Part shown: one piece after another, positions 41,723-53,500 of the stretch
Numbering within the stretch: the stretch's first letter is position 1
How the letters are laid out: the number at the start of each line of letters is the position of its first letter
Assembly: GCF_001420715.1 (NCBI RefSeq)
Contig: NZ_LJJC01000004.1
Location: 649,734-713,733, forward strand
Length of the DNA: 64,000 nt
Direction of reading: 5' to 3'
Source: Heyndrickxia shackletonii
Lineage (GTDB): Bacteria; Bacillota; Bacilli; Bacillales; Bacillaceae_C
Program-made: the position numbers and the translations under genes
The notes under the pieces: generated by a model
What the model was told of the DNA's origin: nothing
What the model saw: the letters and a program-made list of their open reading frames with translations, nothing else
Database searches by the model: none

Positions 41723-44367
41723 TCTCATTAATACTAAATAATTTTAAACGATTAAAATTACCTCATATTTTATTTATCTTAGCTATTACAATTATTTTTA
41801 TTATCCTTCCTATTGCCATAAATTCAATAAAAGAAACACATTCAAAAGTTAAGACTGATATTACATATTATTCAAGAGGTAGTTATGATCTTTTGGTAAG
41901 ACCTAAAGGTAAAGAACTAAATGTAGAGAAGGAATTTGGAATTGTTCCTGAAAACTATCTAGGAGTAGGAGATGGAGGAATTTCAATAAAGGAATGGAAG
42001 GCAATAAAAGAAAGGCCAGATATAGAAATTGCAGCTCCAGTTGCCTCTCTAGGATATTTTACGGGAATCAAGACAAATTTGGGAATTTCCCCTTTACCCG
42101 AAAAATCCACCCGTTATACTGTACAATATTATACCACCGACGGTGTGAGAAAATATTCTTTAGGATCAAAATACATAAAAGTATTACTTGAATCACCTAG
42201 AGCAAACCGTAAATTTGAAGATATCTATGGGAATTCAGAAATGTTACAAGAATATAGTCCTGAAGCACCCTTGTTCCCATTACCTCCTACATATCACTTG
42301 TTAGTAGGAATTGATCCGGATGAGGAAAAAGCATTAACCGGAATTTCATTTAAAGGGATTAAATATGGTAGTAGTGCAACTGGATGGGGAGCGACTTATA
42401 GAAATGATTCCCTAAATAATACTAATGCTCCATTGATTCCAGTATTACAACTAGATGATGGAGATGTATCATTAGATGCAGAAATTGATGTTTCAGAATT
42501 AGATATTGACGCTAAAAAGACTCAAAAATATAGAGATAAACTTGGCCTTTCTAGTAAACAGGTTGAGGGGCAAATACAAAATACTGAGTTTTTAAATCTA
42601 ATGAATACACAACCGTATTTACAATTTGTTAATGAGCTAGCAAAATATCCAGCAATGAGAGAAAAGAAATTTAATTCAAATCTCACTTCTATACTTCACC
42701 CTTATCAGTCAGATTTTGTTTTAGTTAATGAAAATGGTAAAGTGTCGATAATGAACCCTGATGGAATTTATACAGGTACCACTGACCTAAGTTATAGTTC
42801 AGTTCACTTTAATGCAAGTAGTGTGAAATATAAGAAGGATGGAGACCATTTAAAAGTAAACAAAATAGGAAATGAAAATGGTGTTCCTATTTATCGAGAA
42901 GTTAAAAAAGAGGGAATTTCTTTTTTGGATGCAAAGAACCAAAATAAAAAAATTCCATTTTATTTAGATCCAGTCGGGAGTTTTAAAGTTAGAGATAGGC
43001 AGAAACAACTAGCTTCTAGTCCATTAGGAATTTATGAGTTAGCTCCGGTGATTTACATAGGAAACGGTAAAGAGAAGAATATTAAAATGGAGGCCACAAC
43101 AACTCCAGGTAGTTTTGTTTCTGCACCTGCAAAAGGAGTTACAAATATACAGTCTTCGGAAAAAATTAAAGGTAGTAGACCTATAGATGCAATTCGGGTT
43201 AAAGTAGCAGGGATTAGCGACTATACTCCCGCTGCAGCGAAGAAAATCGAGAAAGTAGCTTCTGAAATAGAAAATATGGGTTTCAAAGTATCAATCATTG
43301 CTGGTGCATCACCGCGAAAAATGAAGATAGATGTCGAGGGGATAGGATTAGTTCAAGAATCGTGGACTAGTTTAGGAGCAGCAGGAAGTATAATCGAACA
43401 ATGGAATTTAACTAACATAATCCTTATTATAGTTTTCCTATTGGTTTCAGTAACTTATATTATTAACCGTTTGAAATTCTGGAATAATCAAAAGTCTAAT
43501 GAACTATCCCTATTAGTTCAATTAGGTTGGGAAAAAAAGTTTATTGTAAGACTGTTTAACGGAGAAATTTTGATAATAAATATATTATCATTTATCATTT
43601 CCATTCTTTTATTGATGTTAATTAAATTAAAATTAAATATCTCTAATAATATCTATATATATCAAATTGGTACAGTGCTTATAATGACATTATTATTATT
43701 AATACCTACTAAAAGACAAGTAGATAGAGGAATGATGTTATCCAAAAAGGATAAAAACATTTATATAAGAAAGAAATGGAAATCGTTAATCGCCAAAAAT
43801 ATATATTTTTATCGTAAACAAATTTCTTCGCCTTTTATTCAATTAACTATTGTAAGCGGGTTATCATCTTTTGTTTATTTATCTTTAACGGACACTGTAA
43901 AACAAACTAGTTTAACTGTTTTAGGCGAGTATATTAACGTTCGTATAAACGATTGGCATCTCTATTTAATAGTCGGTGCATATTTACTCGCACTTATTAC
44001 GTTATGTGAAAGTGTTATGTCAATTATTATCTCAAGAAAACGTGAAATTGGAGTATTAAAATCAATTGGTTGGGAGAAAAATAACATTTTTAATTTATAT
44101 TTAAAAGAAATTGCATTATGGTCAGGAATTTCATTAATTTCTGGAAGTCTTTTAAGTTTTGTTTTCTATGTTATTTTTTATCCAATTCACCTTTCAACAT
44201 TATTTGTTATAGCTGCAACTGCTTTAACATTTTATATTATCATTCTATTACTAGCATCTATAATTATTATACATCATTTAAGGAAAAGTTTAGGAGATAG
44301 TCTTTCGTTAAGAAGAACAAATAGAAGAAAGTCCAAAATTATTGGTACTATAAATCATTTTGAATAA
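41719..44367 (+). CDS. FtsX-like ABC transporter permease
   Basis: 882 aa. One N-terminal helix (ILFILAITIIFIILPIAI) is followed by an extracellular region of about 530 residues, then three helices from about residue 560 (NIILIIVFLLVSVTYII). A C-terminal FtsX domain follows (YLIVGAYLLALITLCESVMS; the conserved REIGVLKSIGWEKNNIFNLYLKE). Such permeases do not move cargo across the bilayer by an alternating pore but work by mechanotransmission, expelling or dislodging substrates outside the membrane. The very large outer domain suggests contact with a protein substrate, plausibly the 119-aa secreted protein. Confidence 0.85.
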   Translation: MISLILNNFKRLKLPHILFILAITIIFIILPIAINSIKETHSKVKTDITYYSRGSYDLLVRPKGKELNVEKEFGIVPENYLGVGDGGISIKEWKAIKERPDIEIAAPVASLGYFTGIKTNLGISPLPEKSTRYTVQYYTTDGVRKYSLGSKYIKVLLESPRANRKFEDIYGNSEMLQEYSPEAPLFPLPPTYHLLVGIDPDEEKALTGISFKGIKYGSSATGWGATYRNDSLNNTNAPLIPVLQLDDGDVSLDAEIDVSELDIDAKKTQKYRDKLGLSSKQVEGQIQNTEFLNLMNTQPYLQFVNELAKYPAMREKKFNSNLTSILHPYQSDFVLVNENGKVSIMNPDGIYTGTTDLSYSSVHFNASSVKYKKDGDHLKVNKIGNENGVPIYREVKKEGISFLDAKNQNKKIPFYLDPVGSFKVRDRQKQLASSPLGIYELAPVIYIGNGKEKNIKMEATTTPGSFVSAPAKGVTNIQSSEKIKGSRPIDAIRVKVAGISDYTPAAAKKIEKVASEIENMGFKVSIIAGASPRKMKIDVEGIGLVQESWTSLGAAGSIIEQWNLTNIILIIVFLLVSVTYIINRLKFWNNQKSNELSLLVQLGWEKKFIVRLFNGEILIINILSFIISILLLMLIKLKLNISNNIYIYQIGTVLIMTLLLLIPTKRQVDRGMMLSKKDKNIYIRKKWKSLIAKNIYFYRKQISSPFIQLTIVSGLSSFVYLSLTDTVKQTSLTVLGEYINVRINDWHLYLIVGAYLLALITLCESVMSIIISRKREIGVLKSIGWEKNNIFNLYLKEIALWSGISLISGSLLSFVFYVIFYPIHLSTLFVIAATALTFYIIILLLASIIIIHHLRKSLGDSLSLRRTNRRKSKIIGTINHFE

Positions 44368-44647
44368 ATATAATGAGTAACTAGGGCGTAAAGACCTATT
44401 TCTAATCTTCAAAATCTAATCATGCAATTGTTAAAGCTACTAAAGTAAATGTTAGAGCGGGGCATAGAAGCAAGTATTAGGAAGTAGGTACACTATTAAT
44501 CGGGACAAAGGTTTATGTAAAAGCTACTTTTGGAAATTGGCCAAAATAGTATAAAAGAGAATTTAGATATGTTTAGACAAAATATCTAATATTTACAAAA
44601 TAATAACAATAAAAGGTCAACAAAAAATGTTGGCCATTTATTGTTTC

Positions 44648-44914
44648 TTATGGTTTTTCTAGATTTAGAAAAGTAATTTTCAATTGTTCTGTTGTAAGTG
44701 AATTGATTTCTACATCTCCAAAATGCCCCATAAGTAAGTTAACTTGAAGCTTATATGCTTTTAATGTTTGTGACGAGAATCCTTCTATTTGTTTATCAGA
44801 TTCATACATTTTCCATGCCTGTGATAATAACAAAATACTTCTCTCCCTTAATAATTTCTTTTTTAAAGGAATTATTGACTGGATTCTCGAAATAGAAAGG
44901 AGTAGACTATTCAA
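44648..44914 (-). pseudogene. phage-type integrase N-terminal fragment
   Basis: An open frame of 88 aa whose last 60 residues (AWKMYESDKQIEGFSSQTLK, then LMGHFGDVEINSLTTEQLK) match the SAM-like core-binding domain of tyrosine integrases of the phage type. It stops before any catalytic residue. No catalytic domain is found downstream on this strand. It marks the edge of a former integrated element near 44.6 kb. Confidence 0.65.
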
Positions 44915-45112
44915 CTATTCGGGCAGTTTAGTTGAATAAACATAGTGCAAATCAGTTGGAAATGCTATAATTATCCAAAAAAAAAACGGAGTAATTATAA
45001 TGATTAGCAAAATGAATAAATTATTGATAAATAAGGCAGTTTATTCAAAACAAAATGGGTAAATATGGAGTTATATATTAAAGAAATTGTGTTTTCAGTG
45101 GAGGTGGATAGC

Positions 45113-47959
45113 ATGGATAAGCCATCTGAGATTATTACCATAAGTGATCGAGAGATTATATCAGCCATTCAAGAGAATGGATGGTACATTGACAACGTAG
45201 AAAAAACGACTGAAAGATGCTTAGAAGCTGTTAAGCAAGATGGTCTTACATTAAAATCAGTTCCCAAAAATTTGCATTCTGTATCTTTGTGTCTTGAGGC
45301 TGTTAAACAAAATGCTTCAGCTATGAAATATGTGTCAAGAAAAATAATGACGGATGACATTTGCATAGAAGCCGTTAGAAACGACGGAACAATAATAAAA
45401 TACTCCACGTATATTCCTGATGAGTTCCGAACAAAAAAGCTTTATTTTGAGGCAATAAAGCAAAATGGCAAAGCCCTTAAATATGTTCCCGATAAGTATA
45501 AGTCTGAAAGCTTTTGCAGAGTAGCTATTATGCAAAATGGTTTAGCGCTCAAATTTGTTCCAGAGAATATACTGTCAAAAGAATTATTCGTGTTAGCAGT
45601 TGAGCAAAACGGATTGGCCTTGGAATATGTGCCAAGTAAAAACAGAACCAAAGAATTATGTAATGCTGCTGTTCATAATAATGTATTGGCTTTAGAGCAT
45701 GTACCGAACAGATATAAAACGACGAAGTTGTGCAATTCGGCTGTAAATTCAAGTTGGAAAGCTTTCCTTTATGTGCCTGAGAATATGTATACTTTAAAAA
45801 ATTGCCTTGAATTATTTAATCGGATATTAAGGGAATGCGACGATCTTTCTGAGATATCGTATAGTGACCGCTCTTATGTTAAAGAGATAGCAAACCGCTT
45901 GCCAAGTAGTATAAACAACGATATTCAAATTATCAGATTGGAAAGACAATTACAGGTAAGGGGATTTAAGAGAAAATACTTTGATAAAGAAACACATAGA
46001 TTTATTACGATAGAACAAATAAGCTATAGAGAAGAGGATGAAGTAAAAGAATTCGATTTTTTTGTTGACTTCTATAAGCATTTAGATGCGGATTTGAAAA
46101 ATGCCAATCTGCATGATTATGATTTTAAAGAGGTCAGCCTCGCCGATTATAATATTGAAGGTGCCTATATTAACAGCACTGTATTAGTCGAACAACACTT
46201 ATATGACGATTCTTTTTACGATGAAAACGTTAAAGATCATGAATGCAATACTGAGCTTATGATATCTGCAGAAAATGAGGTAGTAGAGGCTATCTCTGTT
46301 CTTCATGATATCGATTTGGTTTCAGATGCAACACTAAATGACACTTCTCACAAGATATACTATATTAGTGATATCCACCTCAATCATAAGCTTTTAAAAG
46401 CTTTCCCGGCAAATGCAACTGAATTGGAAGTTAAAATGTATATCACGCAGCTTGCTAAAAAAATGATTGATACTGCTACAAATAAATCGTATGGCGACTA
46501 CTTATTAATAGGGGGAGATATATCTTTTAACTTTGAAATATCGACTTTGTTTTACACAGAATTAGTCAAGTTTTGGAGTCATCGTCGAATAGTAGTAGTG
46601 CTTGGAAATCACGAATTATGGGATTTCAATCGACGCGGGGTCGCACATTCTAATTTGTATACAATTGATGAAATTATTCAGCAATACCGGGATTTGTTTT
46701 CAAGTCTAGGTATATGCTTTTTACAAAATGATTTGCTGCTTTCAGACGGAACGATTATTTCAGAAAAGGAATTGAAATCCATTGATCAAGACGAGTTGAA
46801 GCATATCTGCTTGAAAAGTCCTTTTGTAATACTGGGGGGATTAGGGTTTTCCGGCTTAAATTCACAATTTAACGCAACCCAAGGAATTTATCGGCAAACC
46901 ATTATGTCTTTAGATGAGGACATCAAACAGACAAACCGATTTAAATTCATTTACAATAAAGTGAAAAGTGTTTTAGGCAACGATAAAGTTATTATTTTAA
47001 CTCATACGCCAAAAGAAAACTGGTCGAATGAAGATTACAACAGTAACTGGATATATGTGAATGGGCATACTCATCGAAATGATTACTGCTGTGACGAAGA
47101 AAAAACCTTTTATTCTGACAACCAAATTGGATATTATTCTTCAAATATAGGTTTAAAGCATTTTAAATTATCAAGAGTTTATGATATTTTTAAGTATTAT
47201 CCTGACGGAATTTATTCTATTTCGAGAGAGCAATATTTGGACTTTAACCGTGGCGTTAAGATTAAAGTAACTTTTAATAGAACAGGAACTATATATATGC
47301 TTAAAAACAATAATGTATATTGTTTTATATATAAAAACCAAAACACAGGGAAAATATCTTTGTTAAATGGTGGGATGCTTAATAATTTGGAGCATAACAG
47401 CATCAATTATTACTTTGAGAGAATGGCGTATTATTCAGATACTGTTAAAGGGTTATTTAGCGATTACAATCAAGCACTAAAATCCATATCTGATAGTATT
47501 AAAAAAATTGGGGGTGTTGGGACAATCCACGGATGTATTGTAGATATAGATTTCTTTAATCATATTTATGTGAATCCGGAAGACGGAACCGTAACCCCAT
47601 ATTTTGCCTTGTCGATTGTTGATAAGTATATTTATTCAAATGTCAAAGCGCTTTTGTTAGCTAAAAGAAAAGATTTATATGATAATTACATGAAACTTTT
47701 AGAGGGAGAGAGCGAGAGCGTCAAGCTGTTGAAAGGTGAAATAAAAGCAGGAAGTATTGAAATATCAAGATTTATTCCAGATACTTATATGTATAGACCA
47801 TCAAGAATAATGAAGTCATTACAGTACCTTACAGAAGTTAATGTTATAAGGATTTGGGACGATCGTATTATCGAATTTCAATTTCAAAGCAAAAATAAAG
47901 CAAAAGATTTGTATGCTAATAATAACGACACTTTGTTGCTATCCATTAAACCAAATTAA
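45113..47959 (+). CDS. DUF4116 repeats fused to a calcineurin-like phosphoesterase
   Basis: 948 aa. Residues about 30-240 are eight DUF4116 repeats of about 24 aa with the pattern CLEAVKQNGxALKYVPxxxxTxELC, a helical repeat seen in amoebal, giant-virus and some bacterial proteins. From about residue 420 a metallophosphoesterase follows: YYISDIHLNHK (DxH), LLIGGDIS (GD), VVLGNHELWDF (GNHE), ILTHTP (H) and YVNGHTHRNDY (GHTH), so all metal ligands are present. It may cleave a nucleotide or phosphodiester; the substrate is unknown. ATG at 45113 follows GGAGGTGG. A GC-rich terminator ends it. It is a single-gene accessory unit next to an integrase remnant, and defence is one possible role. Confidence 0.85.
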   Translation: MDKPSEIITISDREIISAIQENGWYIDNVEKTTERCLEAVKQDGLTLKSVPKNLHSVSLCLEAVKQNASAMKYVSRKIMTDDICIEAVRNDGTIIKYSTYIPDEFRTKKLYFEAIKQNGKALKYVPDKYKSESFCRVAIMQNGLALKFVPENILSKELFVLAVEQNGLALEYVPSKNRTKELCNAAVHNNVLALEHVPNRYKTTKLCNSAVNSSWKAFLYVPENMYTLKNCLELFNRILRECDDLSEISYSDRSYVKEIANRLPSSINNDIQIIRLERQLQVRGFKRKYFDKETHRFITIEQISYREEDEVKEFDFFVDFYKHLDADLKNANLHDYDFKEVSLADYNIEGAYINSTVLVEQHLYDDSFYDENVKDHECNTELMISAENEVVEAISVLHDIDLVSDATLNDTSHKIYYISDIHLNHKLLKAFPANATELEVKMYITQLAKKMIDTATNKSYGDYLLIGGDISFNFEISTLFYTELVKFWSHRRIVVVLGNHELWDFNRRGVAHSNLYTIDEIIQQYRDLFSSLGICFLQNDLLLSDGTIISEKELKSIDQDELKHICLKSPFVILGGLGFSGLNSQFNATQGIYRQTIMSLDEDIKQTNRFKFIYNKVKSVLGNDKVIILTHTPKENWSNEDYNSNWIYVNGHTHRNDYCCDEEKTFYSDNQIGYYSSNIGLKHFKLSRVYDIFKYYPDGIYSISREQYLDFNRGVKIKVTFNRTGTIYMLKNNNVYCFIYKNQNTGKISLLNGGMLNNLEHNSINYYFERMAYYSDTVKGLFSDYNQALKSISDSIKKIGGVGTIHGCIVDIDFFNHIYVNPEDGTVTPYFALSIVDKYIYSNVKALLLAKRKDLYDNYMKLLEGESESVKLLKGEIKAGSIEISRFIPDTYMYRPSRIMKSLQYLTEVNVIRIWDDRIIEFQFQSKNKAKDLYANNNDTLLLSIKPN

Positions 47960-47981
47960 CGCCGCTTTTCAGCGGCGTTTC
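47958..47981 (+). terminator. intrinsic terminator
   Basis: AACGCCGCT/AGCGGCGTT with a 4-nt loop, overlapping the stop codon of the phosphoesterase gene. Confidence 0.8.
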
Positions 47982-49190
47982 TGCGTGATTATGAATTTGT
48001 TTAATGATTTTTTAGATTAAGGAAATTCCGGTTGCGCATAAATAGACCTTTATACTGCTTAGTTTGTGTTAACAATGAAACCAAAACCACGTTTTGTGTC
48101 GAATTATTCATTAGAATAAGAAGAATCAAGTCCAAATTCCTTTAAGGAGTTAGCGCTATTTTATTTTGAGGAGGAATTATTGTTAAAAATATGAATTTAA
48201 AGAATAGGTAGTACTTAAATTATATAAAAAAGGAGAATCATGCTAGAAAACTTATAGACATCTTCTCTATTAAGCTAGTGGAAGAATAAGTATTCTACAA
48301 AAGAGAGGAGAGTCAACTGCCCTTCAAGTATGAATTAGAATATATTAAGTGTCATGATTTGATACAGAATTTGACCAGTTGACTCTTAGAAAACAGCTTA
48401 GTAATCAACATGAAAATATCCAGTAAATTCAACCTATTGTTTATCGATGAGACATATTATTTACCAATTGACTAAGAAATTGCAAAGTTATTGCTATGTA
48501 AGAAGTTTTCAAGATTCTAAATTTGTAAAAGAGACATTAAGCTAAATTACATTCCCGGTGGTTATTACCATTGCGGAATTCCTCATCAATTAAAAATCAT
48601 TTTGCAGAAGAAAACAATTGAACTTTATATTCTAATACAATCAAAATGTGAATTATATTTATGTTTAGATCACCAATTTCTATTTGAATAGCTCCTTAAA
48701 TTCAGCTGATTCTAAGGAACAGCGGTCTATGATTGTAACAATATTTCTTTAACCAACCCTAAAAAGTAATTTAATTGTACCAGCTTCTTGTATTGCATAT
48801 GCACCCTAGTGCAGCAAGTATATCGAAAGGAGAAATTTTCTGTATTTACTTTCTAGTTACAATAAAGGTAGTATTGAAGTGGTGAAAAAAAGCTACTGTC
48901 AAATCTCTTTTACATTTAATCGATTGGTAGATCCCCAAAAAGGTATTCTTGTATCATAGTAATTTTTTTACGAATTGTTTAGTTGTTTTTTGGAGGAGAT
49001 ACAAAATCTATAAGCTTATTTCAAATAGGTAGAGAATGTATTAGCGGTATAGGAAGTTATTGATTCAGGTTGTGTCAAAATCTCTGTATATTTAATGTAC
49101 GAATTATCAATATTTCGATTTAAATCTTAAAAATAAACAAGGGAAATTGGAAAAGAAACCGCTGTGAAGGATATAGGAACTTAATAAATA
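47982..49190. other. 1.2-kb AT-rich stretch without a gene
   Basis: All frames are interrupted and I recognise no protein remnant. The only structure seen is an 11-bp perfect inverted repeat, AGAGTCAACTG (48309-48319)/CAGTTGACTCT (48376-48386). Several ribosome-site-like AAAGGAG runs (48230, 48827) do not lead to coding frames, which suggests decayed genes. Confidence 0.5.
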
Positions 49191-49214
49191 GTGAATGAAT
49201 GGGTGGAGAGTTAT

Positions 49215-49844
49215 ATGCATAAGAAATTTTTCAACTTTATTGATAACGAAAAAAAATTATATATAGCAGCATTTTTTATTTTAATTCTTTCTGTTATAGT
49301 GGCAAAATTTACTTCCTTTGGTGCTACAATTTTAGGATATATAATATTGGGCCTAATCTACACTCATATTATTCGTAGGAGTGTGAAAAAGGCAAAAAAT
49401 ATTTTTCTAATTATTTTATGGTTAGTTTTTATTCCATTATTTATTTCTATAATTCCATTAGCAATATTAAGTATATTTATAAAAGGAATTTTCGCAACTC
49501 CAATATCAACACCTCTTTATATTCTCTTTTTTATTCTTATTTGGACTATAGCAGTATTCATATTCGATTATTATAAAATCAAGGTTGCGATTCAATTTAT
49601 TAACGCATTGGTATTAACGATACTTGGTATTACTTTTGTTGTTTACTTTACACCGAATTTTACTAATTTACTAATTGATTCAGAAATGAAAAAAGAAATT
49701 ATTTCAAATGGTTTAGGTGTGGAATCATTTTTTGATCTAATTGTTAAGATGATAACACTTCCTTACTTTTTAGCATGCTTATGGTCTAATTTTGCTATTG
49801 AGGTAAGAGGATATTTTATGGAGAAAAATAGCGGTAATAAATAA
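49215..49844 (+). CDS. multi-pass membrane protein of unknown function
   Basis: About 209 aa with six hydrophobic segments (LYIAAFFILILSVIVAKF; IFLIILWLVFIPLFISIIPLAI; PLYILFFILIWTIAVFIF; AIQFINALVLTILGITFVVYF). No family is recognised. ATG at 49215 has TGGAGAG before it. The strongly AT-rich coding sequence matches other accessory genes here. Confidence 0.65.
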   Translation: MHKKFFNFIDNEKKLYIAAFFILILSVIVAKFTSFGATILGYIILGLIYTHIIRRSVKKAKNIFLIILWLVFIPLFISIIPLAILSIFIKGIFATPISTPLYILFFILIWTIAVFIFDYYKIKVAIQFINALVLTILGITFVVYFTPNFTNLLIDSEMKKEIISNGLGVESFFDLIVKMITLPYFLACLWSNFAIEVRGYFMEKNSGNK

Positions 49845-49889
49845 TAGTATATTCAATAATGGAACGGCTATTGTGTATTTACACACTAT

Positions 49890-50320
49890 TAATCAGGGAG
49901 AAATAGGTTTGCAATTCCAGTCCAAGGACTTCCTTTAAAGACCGGAAAATTTTAAAGGAATTTTCGATTCGAGTACTGAGAAGTAAAAGTTCCGCAATTG
50001 GATCAAGAAAATTATACTATCCAAAAAGACGATAATGGAAAACTAATATAATCAAATGCAAACTAAAGGTTTGGGCAAACCGATGGGCTTAGCCTATTCA
50101 AGATCCATTGCCTTTTCACCAAAAATATACAAAGATAAAGCGATTTATTTTATTTTGCCTGACAATTGAATCAGTGTTACACCGTGGCAGAAGGAAAAAG
50201 AATAGTACATTATTAATGCTTCGGAGAGCAATATGTTTGACACTTACTATCCAACCTTTGGTGATTTCAAACAAAGACAATTACAAAAGGGTATTCTAGC
50301 GTATTAGTAAATATTAATCA
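49890..50320 (+). pseudogene. decayed coding remnant
   Basis: Protein-like text in one frame (GLGKPMGLAYSRSIAFSPKI and YKDKAIYFILPDN, then stop, ISVTPWQKEKE, stop, YIINASESNMFDTYYPTFGD) suggests a dead gene with several stops. I cannot name the family. No other gene lies between 49845 and 50503. Confidence 0.3.
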
Positions 50321-50503
50321 AAATAAGTTAGTAGATATATTGAGTTCAAACAAAGCATAACAATTTTTAATAGCATATTATCATCAAAAGTTATAAAATA
50401 CTGGTTATTTTACTAGATTTATGTACCGATATTGTAATAAACTTTATTGTGGAAAAGGTAGTAAATTAATGAAATTTTACATTAGGAAGAAGGCTGTTGT
50501 TTA

Positions 50504-53500
50504 ATGGTAAAAAAGAAGAAAGGTAATACTAGTAAACTGCTATTACTATCTACCGCCTCCGTAGTAAGTGTTGTGGCAACAGTGAATCCAGCACATAACC
50601 AAGCTGCTTCACTAAGTCCTAGTCAACTAGTACAGAAGGCTGAAGGATTGGCAAAATCTCTGAGGCTAGATATTTCTTACCAACACAGAATTAAACAAAG
50701 AAAACAGCATTTGATTATCCTAACATGGCACTCTTTGTTCAAAAAGAAAACGCTTTAAAAACTGCTCAAAAAGCTGTTAACAAACTTAAAGGTAAAGAGA
50801 AAAAAGCATTAGTGGAAAGACTTACAAAGAATGTAAAATCGCATTATGATCACGCTCGTGCATACATATCTGCAGTAAAAGCGGGTAAAGACGTTGCTAC
50901 TAAAACAAAATCTTTAAAGGCAAGATTAGATAAAGGGTTAGTAGATTCCACAACTTCGAAAGAATATAAGGATTTAGCAGCGGCATTGAAAAAGAATCAA
51001 GATGCTATTAAAAAGGTCTATGAAAAATCAATGCGCAATGGTTTGACAGAAAATTATGTAACATCTGCTAATAAAGTTGCAGATACTGCTAATCTAGCAA
51101 TCTCCATTAAAAACTATGAAACACTTCTTGATAAAGCATTAAAAGCAAAAGATGCAGACAAGTCCATTGAATACACTAATAAACTTGATCAACTATTTGC
51201 TGATGCCAAGAAGTCTGGAAAAATAAACACTAAATCAAAGCTATATGCTGGATTATCTAAAACATATACAAATCAAAAAGCAAGCTTTCATTCATTCGTC
51301 TATATTTAAAATTCAAAATCTTCAGATAAACCTACGTTAGTAGGAAGTCAAAATGATCAAATAAAAACGTACAATGGCCCAATTGTGCTTGTTGCTGGAA
51401 AAGACAAATATATAAAGCTAGCAAATGCAGTGGTGAATGGAGACATCATCATAAAAGGCGACAAAACAGGCGCTGGAACTGTTTACCTTGATAACGTTAC
51501 AGTAAACAGGGTTAAAGGTGTAGGTGGAACTATCGTTGTCGAAGACGTTGCAGACCACAGCTTGCATCAAGAAAATGTCACTGCTGAACAGTTAAAAGTA
51601 ACGGACGTAAATGGCGCAAACATTATAGCTGGAAATGGAACGAGAATCAATTCAGTTGTTGTAACTGAAAATGCCGGAACTTCGGGTCAAATTAATCTTG
51701 AATCTCAGGAAAAAGGAACATATGGTACTGTATTATTAGCTGCAAAAGGAACTGCAAAGTCCGAAGGTACAAATCTTAAAGGTGATTTCTCCGAATCTAG
51801 CGTGTCAGTAACTGGCGCAGGTTCGAAGGTGAATGTTGATAAGGATGCGACAGTAAAAGAAATCAATGTAAGTACTGCTGCAACACTATCAGCATCAACT
51901 GGTGCAAATATTCAATCAGTGAATCTTGCAGCTAACAAACAAGGCCAAAACATTACCCTAAATGGCGATTTATCCAATACAACAGTTAATGTACGAAATG
52001 CAAATGCGAATATTACAGTGGGAGAAAACACAACTGTTAAAGAAGTAACGAAGGATAGTAGTGTAACTGGAACTGTAACGATTGAAAATAAAGGTACGAT
52101 TAATAAAACAACAGGAGTAGAGGTGTCAAAGAATCCACCAGTGACTCCGCCGGTAACTCCACCAGTAACACCTCCAGTGACGCCACCAGTAACAATTGTA
52201 ACAGGTGAGGAAGCAGAAAGATTTGTACAACCGCAAGATTTTGGTGTGATGCAGTTATCAGGAGTGAATGGATATACTGTTGGATTTGGCTTACAAGGCA
52301 CAACAGAAGCAAAAGATATTACATCCATAGAGGTAAGCTTGTATAAGAGCGACAGACTATTAGCAACCAACACAAGTAAAAAGGTATTGACACAATACAA
52401 AGAAGCAAAATCCTTATCAACACCATTTGATGTGGATGGAACATTTGATGGATTGGATGATTCATGGAATTATGGGAAATGGCAAGGGTCTATCAACGAT
52501 GTACCGACAAAAGCTGTAATAAAAGTAACAGCACAGGATGGAAAAGTATACATTATAGAAAATGAACACTTAACAGGTAATCCATCATCTATCTACACAA
52601 AAACAGGTGAGGAAGCACTAAGTTTTGTACAACCGCAAGACTTTGGTGTTATGCAGTTATCAGGAGTGAATGGATATACTGTTGGATTTGCCTTACAAGG
52701 TACAACACAAGCAAAAGATATTACATCCATAGAGGTAAGCTTGTATAAGGACAATACATTATTAGCAACCAACACAAGTAAAGATGTATTGACACAATAC
52801 AAAGAAGCACAATCCTTATCAACGCCATTTAATATTAATGGAACATTCGATGGTTCAGATGATTCATGGAATTATGGTCATTGGAATGGAAGGGTTGACG
52901 ATGTACCAACAAAGGCAGTAATAAAGGTAACAGGTAGAGATGGAAAAGTATATATTGTAGAAAATAAAAAATTGACAGGAAATCCAGCAGCATTAAATCC
53001 AATAATGGGTGATGAAGCACTAAGTTTTGTACAACCAGAAGACTTTGGTGTGATGCAGTTATCAGGAGTAAATGGATACAATGTAGGGTTTGCCTTACAA
53101 GGCACGACACAAGCAAAAGATATTACATCCATAGAGGTAAGCTTGTATAAGGGAGAAAGACTATTAGCAACCAATACAAGTAAAGAGGTATTGACACAAT
53201 ACCCAGAAGCAAAATCCTTATCAACACCATTTGATGTGGATGGAACATTTGCTGGATCGGATGATTCATGGAATTATGGGGAATGGCAAGGATCTATCAG
53301 CGATGTACCGACAAAAGCCGTAATAAAAGTAACAGCGCAGGATGGAAAAGTATACATTATAGAAAATGAACACTTAACAGGTAATCCATCATCTATTTAC
53401 ACAAAAACAGGTGAGGAAGCACTAAATTTTGTACAACCAGAAGACTTTGGAGTGATGCAGTCATCAGGAGTGAATGGATACAGTGTTGGATTTGGCTTAC

